Shown here: in pieces, positions 24,284 to 27,437 of the stretch | How the letters are laid out: each line of letters opens with the position of its first letter | Numbering within the stretch: the stretch's first letter is position 1 | From: JAABRE01 sp964413275 | Lineage (GTDB): Bacteria > Cyanobacteriota > Cyanobacteriia > Cyanobacteriales > JAABRE01 | DNA: 27,437 bases | NCBI GenBank assembly: GCA_964413275.1 | Contig: CAYPSO010000062.1 | Location: forward strand, 1-27,437 | Reading direction: 5' to 3' | Notes under the pieces: model-generated | Database searches by the model: none | What the model was told of the DNA's origin: nothing | Seen by the model: only the letters and a program-made list of their open reading frames with translations | Translations under genes and position numbers: made by a program

Positions 24284-25192
24284 CTAAAAACCATAGAATA
24301 TTTTTAACATATTTTCAACCCTACCTGACCAAGATTTTTCGCTATGTTGACCAATAATATCTTCAACAATAAAAAGATTTATATTCTCTTGATAGTCAAA
24401 TTGTTGTATTAATATATCTCGCATTTGACGACCTCTTATTGTGGCTCTTTCTTCGATAAATTGATTGTGAAAACCTCCTTCTCTAACTAAACCCCAATCT
24501 AAATAAATTTTTAAACGTTGATGAGGATTTTTCAAGGTTTGTGATGCAGAATAAATTAAACTTGATGATTCAAGCTGTCCAAAAAAATCTCCTGATAATT
24601 TGAATAAAGAACTATCCATTGTTGAATCTAATCCTACCCAAAATGAGGGTGACATAGCCGCAACTAATCTGAATTTATCTGGGTATTTAGTCGCCAGATA
24701 AAATGCTGCTAAACCACCATGAGATGCTCCCAAAATCAGAGTATTTTCTGCTGTATTTATTGTACGATAATTGTCATCAATAAAACCCCTTATCTCGTGA
24801 GAAATATATTTAGAATAATCGTCTAATCCTCCCCATTCTTTATCCCAAACTGGAGCATGGGTATATTCATAATCTCGATTTACTGGACAAATAGCAACTA
24901 CTATAACTTTTCTGATTTGATTTTTTAAATATAGCTTAGTTATAATTGATGCCATATCCCAGCTTTTATTTTCTTGATTAGGAAAAAATGCGGTGTCACC
25001 ATCATTCATGTAAATTACTGGGTATTTTTCCTGACTGACTTCATAGTCTCTAGGTAAAAAAATATGTATTTTTCGAGGTTGATACTGATAATTTCCAATT
25101 TGAAAATAATCATAGGTATGAAAAAAACCTCCCCAGTATCCCGGATCGTGAAACCAACCTTCTTGTCCATTTTTGTTAAACCTTTCAGCCAT
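24284..25192 (-). CDS. Alpha/beta-hydrolase esterase (esterase D / enterochelin-esterase-like)
   Basis: 302 residues with no signal peptide, so likely cytosolic. The alpha/beta-hydrolase core is visible: KIHIFLPRDY, YPVIYMNDGDTAFF, the nucleophile elbow LGASHGG (S157), and a C-terminal catalytic His in IGQHSEKSW (H283). This pattern belongs to the putative esterase family with Fes/EsD members. Its place between the fibrillin and rmlA genes (49 and 21 bases) suggests a job linked to the glycan cluster, for example removing acyl groups, but this is inference. Length is normal. Confidence 0.82.
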   Translation of the reverse strand: MAERFNKNGQEGWFHDPGYWGGFFHTYDYFQIGNYQYQPRKIHIFLPRDYEVSQEKYPVIYMNDGDTAFFPNQENKSWDMASIITKLYLKNQIRKVIVVAICPVNRDYEYTHAPVWDKEWGGLDDYSKYISHEIRGFIDDNYRTINTAENTLILGASHGGLAAFYLATKYPDKFRLVAAMSPSFWVGLDSTMDSSLFKLSGDFFGQLESSSLIYSASQTLKNPHQRLKIYLDWGLVREGGFHNQFIEERATIRGRQMRDILIQQFDYQENINLFIVEDIIGQHSEKSWSGRVENMLKIFYGF

Positions 25193-25241
25193 ATTTTTGA
25201 AATTATTTATCTATTAGATTGTTCTACAAGCTAACACAAAT

Positions 25242-25784
25242 TTATTCCTTAATCCAAATTGCTAAACCTCCTCCTCTTCCCCTAGCAGCAATTAGTTTAT
25301 CTTCTACTAAAAAATAACGAAAAAATGCCTGTTTTTTTATGTTATCTTGGGCAAAAGTTTTTTCTTTTATTCTTCCATTATTAAAATAATTTGAATAAAC
25401 TGTTTTTCCCCATAATTTAAAACTAATTTTAGTAAAATCAAAGACAAGAATATTTTTGCCTTTTAGAAACTTAACTGGGCCAGTTAATGATAATTCTAAA
25501 AATCCTAGTTTAACTCGATTTTCTACTTGCAAATCTTCTGTATAAGTCAAATTGATTTTGATAAAATTAGGAACATATTTACCTGCACCTAATTGAACAC
25601 CTACTTTCTGTCTTACTTTTTTTGTTCCTGTAACAAAATATAAACGCCAACAACCTATTAATTGTGGAAACTCATAATTTATTTTAAATTTTTTATTTTC
25701 TTTTTCTACTGCCAATAAAGTATTAACTAAATCTTCTGTATTTTTTTTATTTGTAATTTTATCTATATTTAAAGAAGTTGTCAT
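25242..25784 (-). CDS. PAP/fibrillin family protein (plastoglobulin-like)
   Basis: 180 residues, no signal peptide. It matches the PAP/fibrillin pattern of cyanobacteria and plastids: an IGCWRLYFVTGTKK segment (the N-terminal G-x-W-x-L-hydrophobic-TTG-like motif), a central beta barrel, FDFTKISFKLWGK, and the C-terminal RGRGGGLAIW motif that is highly diagnostic. The family is lipocalin-like and linked to lipid and thylakoid protection. It is the first gene of the minus-strand run that continues into the glycan genes, which is an unexpected partner. A promoter is placed just upstream (25816-25845). Confidence 0.82.
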   Translation of the reverse strand: MTTSLNIDKITNKKNTEDLVNTLLAVEKENKKFKINYEFPQLIGCWRLYFVTGTKKVRQKVGVQLGAGKYVPNFIKINLTYTEDLQVENRVKLGFLELSLTGPVKFLKGKNILVFDFTKISFKLWGKTVYSNYFNNGRIKEKTFAQDNIKKQAFFRYFLVEDKLIAARGRGGGLAIWIKE

Positions 25785-25815
25785 AAAATAATATTATCAA
25801 TTACTCTCTAACTGT

Positions 25816-25845
25816 ATCATAAAAAATAAAAAACCAACAAATCAA
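25816..25845 (-). promoter_or_regulatory. Candidate promoter for the fibrillin-esterase-glycan operon
   Basis: On the minus strand, TTGATT (25845-25840) and TATGAT (25821-25816) are separated by 18 bases, about 32 bases before the ATG. The region is AT-rich, so the match is moderate. Confidence 0.35.
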
Positions 25846-25866
25846 GAATAATTAATAACAGTTCAA

Positions 25867-25875
25867 TGATATAAT
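25867..25875 (+). promoter_or_regulatory. Extended -10 promoter element of rmlC
   Basis: TGATATAAT is a perfect extended -10 (TGN-TATAAT) 32 bases before the rmlC ATG. No good -35 is seen, which is expected for this promoter type. It lies back to back with the minus-strand promoter above. Confidence 0.5.
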
Positions 25876-25907
25876 TAGAGTTATAAAAATCATCATAATT
25901 TTTAGTT

Positions 25908-26453
25908 ATGCAAATTCAATCTACTGCTATCCCTGATGTTTTATTAATTGAACCTCAAGTTTTTGGAGATGAACGGGGTTTCTTTTATGAGAGTTACAAC
26001 CATAAAATATTTACCGAAAAAACGAGATTAAACCTTGAATTTCTACAGGATAATCATTCTCGTTCCAAAAAAAATGTACTACGTGGGCTTCATTATCAAG
26101 TTATACAACCTCAAGGAAAATTAGTTCGTGCCGGAGTAGGAGAACTTTTTGATGTTGCTGTGGATATTCGCCAAAGCTCCCCTACTTTTGGGCAGTGGGT
26201 GGGTTATATTCTTAGTGCTGAAAATAAACGTCAATTATGGGTACCGCCGGGTTTTGCTCATGGTTTTTTGGTACTTTCTGATTTTGCTGAATTATTATAT
26301 AAAACTACTAATTATTATTGTCCAGAAGGAGATCGTTGTATTCTCTGGAATGATCCAGAAATTGGGATAAAATGGCCTATAAATGAAACACCTATTCTAT
26401 CAGCAAAAGACCAAGCAGGTAAATTATTAAAAAATGCTGATTTGTTTGTTTAA
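25908..26453 (+). CDS. rmlC: dTDP-4-dehydrorhamnose 3,5-epimerase
   Basis: Third step of dTDP-L-rhamnose synthesis. 181 residues with a cupin-type beta barrel. The motifs are DERGFFYESY, LQDNHSRSKKNVLRGLHYQ with catalytic H62, PQGKLVR (K71), FDVAVDIRQSSPTFG and VPPGFAHGFLVLSD. Full length. It lies divergent from the fibrillin/glycan operon, so this 123-base region probably controls both. A Uma2 gene (18 bases on) and then rmlD follow on the same strand. Confidence 0.95.
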   Translation: MQIQSTAIPDVLLIEPQVFGDERGFFYESYNHKIFTEKTRLNLEFLQDNHSRSKKNVLRGLHYQVIQPQGKLVRAGVGELFDVAVDIRQSSPTFGQWVGYILSAENKRQLWVPPGFAHGFLVLSDFAELLYKTTNYYCPEGDRCILWNDPEIGIKWPINETPILSAKDQAGKLLKNADLFV

Positions 26454-26471
26454 ATTTAGGAAAAAAATTTT

Positions 26472-27050
26472 ATGCAAGTTATAAATCTACCAAAAATTTA
26501 TTCACCTGAAGAATATTTGAAGTTAGAACAAAAATCAGAATATCGTAATGAATATCGCAATGGAGAAATAATCGCAATGACTGGTGGTTCTATTAACCAT
26601 AATCGTATAATTCGTAATTTAGCAAGATTACTAGAAATTAATTTAGAAGGACAACCATTAGAATTTTTTATTAGCGATCTTCGTTTATGGATACCAGATT
26701 ATAATCAATATACTTATCCTGATATTATGATTATTAAAGGTGAACCAATCTTTCAAGAAAATCGAAATGATATTGTGGTTAACCCTAGTATTATTATAGA
26801 GGTTCTTTCTAAATCTACAAGTAGTAGAGATAGGGGAGATAAATTCAGTTATTATCGCTCAATTAAAGAATTTCAAGAATATATTTTAGTGGATCAATAT
26901 AAAATACATATCGAACATTTCAGTAAAACTTCTGATGGTAATTGGTTATTAAAAGAATCTAGTCAGAAAGATGGAATTTTAAAGTTAACTTCTGTTAATT
27001 GTGAAATTCCCTATCAACAAATTTATCAGCGTGTAACTTTTGAAAATTAA
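26472..27050 (+). CDS. Uma2 family (DUF820) protein between rmlC and rmlD
   Basis: 192 residues. The N-terminal EEYLKLEQKSEYRNEYRNG is the most usual Uma2 opening, followed by GSINHNRIIRNLARLL, the acidic-site segments YTYPDIMIIKG and PSIIIEVLSKST (PD-(D/E)XK fold), and IKEFQEYILVDQYK. It starts 18 bases after rmlC and ends 8 bases before rmlD. It thus sits within the rhamnose operon without a clear role there, which suggests insertion or hitch-hiking. It is unlike the Uma2 protein at 18634 apart from the shared core. Confidence 0.88.
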   Translation: MQVINLPKIYSPEEYLKLEQKSEYRNEYRNGEIIAMTGGSINHNRIIRNLARLLEINLEGQPLEFFISDLRLWIPDYNQYTYPDIMIIKGEPIFQENRNDIVVNPSIIIEVLSKSTSSRDRGDKFSYYRSIKEFQEYILVDQYKIHIEHFSKTSDGNWLLKESSQKDGILKLTSVNCEIPYQQIYQRVTFEN

Positions 27051-27058
27051 GGTATTTT

Positions 27059-27437
27059 ATGTCTATTTTATTAATTGGCGATCGCGGACAACTTGGTGAA
27101 GAATTAAGCCACATTCTTAAGTCTCAAAATGCAGAATTAATCACCCTCAGTAGAGAAGAACTTGATTTAACTAAAGCTGAAAATATTCGCCAAATAATCA
27201 AAAAAAATCAGCCCAATATAATTATTAATTGTGCTGCTTATACCGCAGTTGATAAAGCTGAAAATGAATCAGAATTAGCTAATTTAATTAATGGTATTGC
27301 TCCCGGAATCATAGCAGAAGAAGCAGCGAGATTAGATTCTTTTTTAATTCATATTTCTACAGATTATGTATTTGATGGCAGCCAAAGTATCGCTTATTTA
27401 GAAACAGATAAAACTCAACCTTTAGGAGTATATGGTA
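27059..27437 (+). CDS. rmlD: dTDP-4-dehydrorhamnose reductase (3' partial)
   Basis: Last step of dTDP-L-rhamnose synthesis, an NADPH-dependent reductase of the extended SDR class. The window holds 126 codons from the ATG. The Rossmann Gly motif is GDRGQLG (8-14). Then come ELDLTKAENI, the NCAAYTAVDKAE segment and ISTDYVFDG, all RmlD hallmarks. The visible part ends within PLGVYG, just before the catalytic Tyr/Lys neighbourhood. The HIP1 octamer at 27078 falls in the Gly-motif codons. The start is 8 bases after the Uma2 stop. Confidence 0.93.
   Translation, partial: MSILLIGDRGQLGEELSHILKSQNAELITLSREELDLTKAENIRQIIKKNQPNIIINCAAYTAVDKAENESELANLINGIAPGIIAEEAARLDSFLIHISTDYVFDGSQSIAYLETDKTQPLGVYG

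Noticed and set aside
26149..26370. Small plus-strand frame inside rmlC
   Set aside because: It lies entirely within a well-supported gene in another frame and has no protein-family features.

Overview
The window reads as chromosomal DNA of a low-GC cyanobacterium. The evidence is a photosystem I assembly gene (ycf3), a PAP/fibrillin-type gene, an FtsH of cyanobacterial type, two Uma2-family genes and nine copies of the HIP1 octamer GCGATCGC. The very high AT content fits a unicellular lineage of the Cyanobacterium/Geminocystis kind, but the genus is inference. No rRNA, tRNA, CRISPR array, intact transposase or phage gene was seen.

Layout. (1) 1-3217, surface/secreted proteins: the 3' part of a large repetitive haemagglutinin-like protein ending in a CHAT caspase-like protease, then a remnant of a small minus-strand gene, then a secreted protein made of two copies of one Cys-containing domain. 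(2) 3384-7520, housekeeping: aroA, an inositol-monophosphatase-family gene and ftsH. A heptanucleotide tandem repeat fills the aroA-phosphatase gap. (3) 7653-8984, an accessory patch: a SUKH (SMI1/KNR4) gene broken by a -1 frameshift and apparently fused to an RraB-like domain, then a small orphan gene that looks truncated. (4) 9034-10472: aroK-ycf3-gatC, closed by two hairpins. (5) 10568-15075: a minus-strand membrane-anchored ligand-binding protein with a cytosolic Cys cluster, a secreted matrixin-like metalloprotease, and a divergent pair made of a winged-helix-ended hypothetical protein and an MscS channel. (6) 15100-18596: gpmI-secG on the minus strand and divergent miaB. (7) 18634-27437, envelope polysaccharide region: a Uma2 gene and a GT-A-like hypothetical on the plus strand. 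The minus-strand operon runs fibrillin, esterase, long-form rmlA, GT2, GT4, GT4. The divergent plus-strand set is rmlC, a Uma2 gene and rmlD, the last cut by the window edge.

How the genes fit together. RmlA, RmlC and RmlD supply three of the four steps of dTDP-L-rhamnose synthesis (rmlB is not in the window). The three linked glycosyltransferases overlap or nearly abut and probably use that sugar in a surface glycan. AroA and AroK serve the shikimate pathway. FtsH, SecG and MscS are membrane-quality, export and osmotic functions.

Most notable: the frameshifted SUKH/RraB-like fusion; the heptamer repeats that run in phase up to the start codons of two genes, with a trace before a third; the adhesin-CHAT fusion; the receptor-like binding protein; and a metzincin motif with one extra residue and no Met-turn methionine. 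Several probable frameshifts lie at or near short homopolymers, so assembly error remains an alternative to gene decay. I did not find a convincing complete, wholly new multi-gene system.
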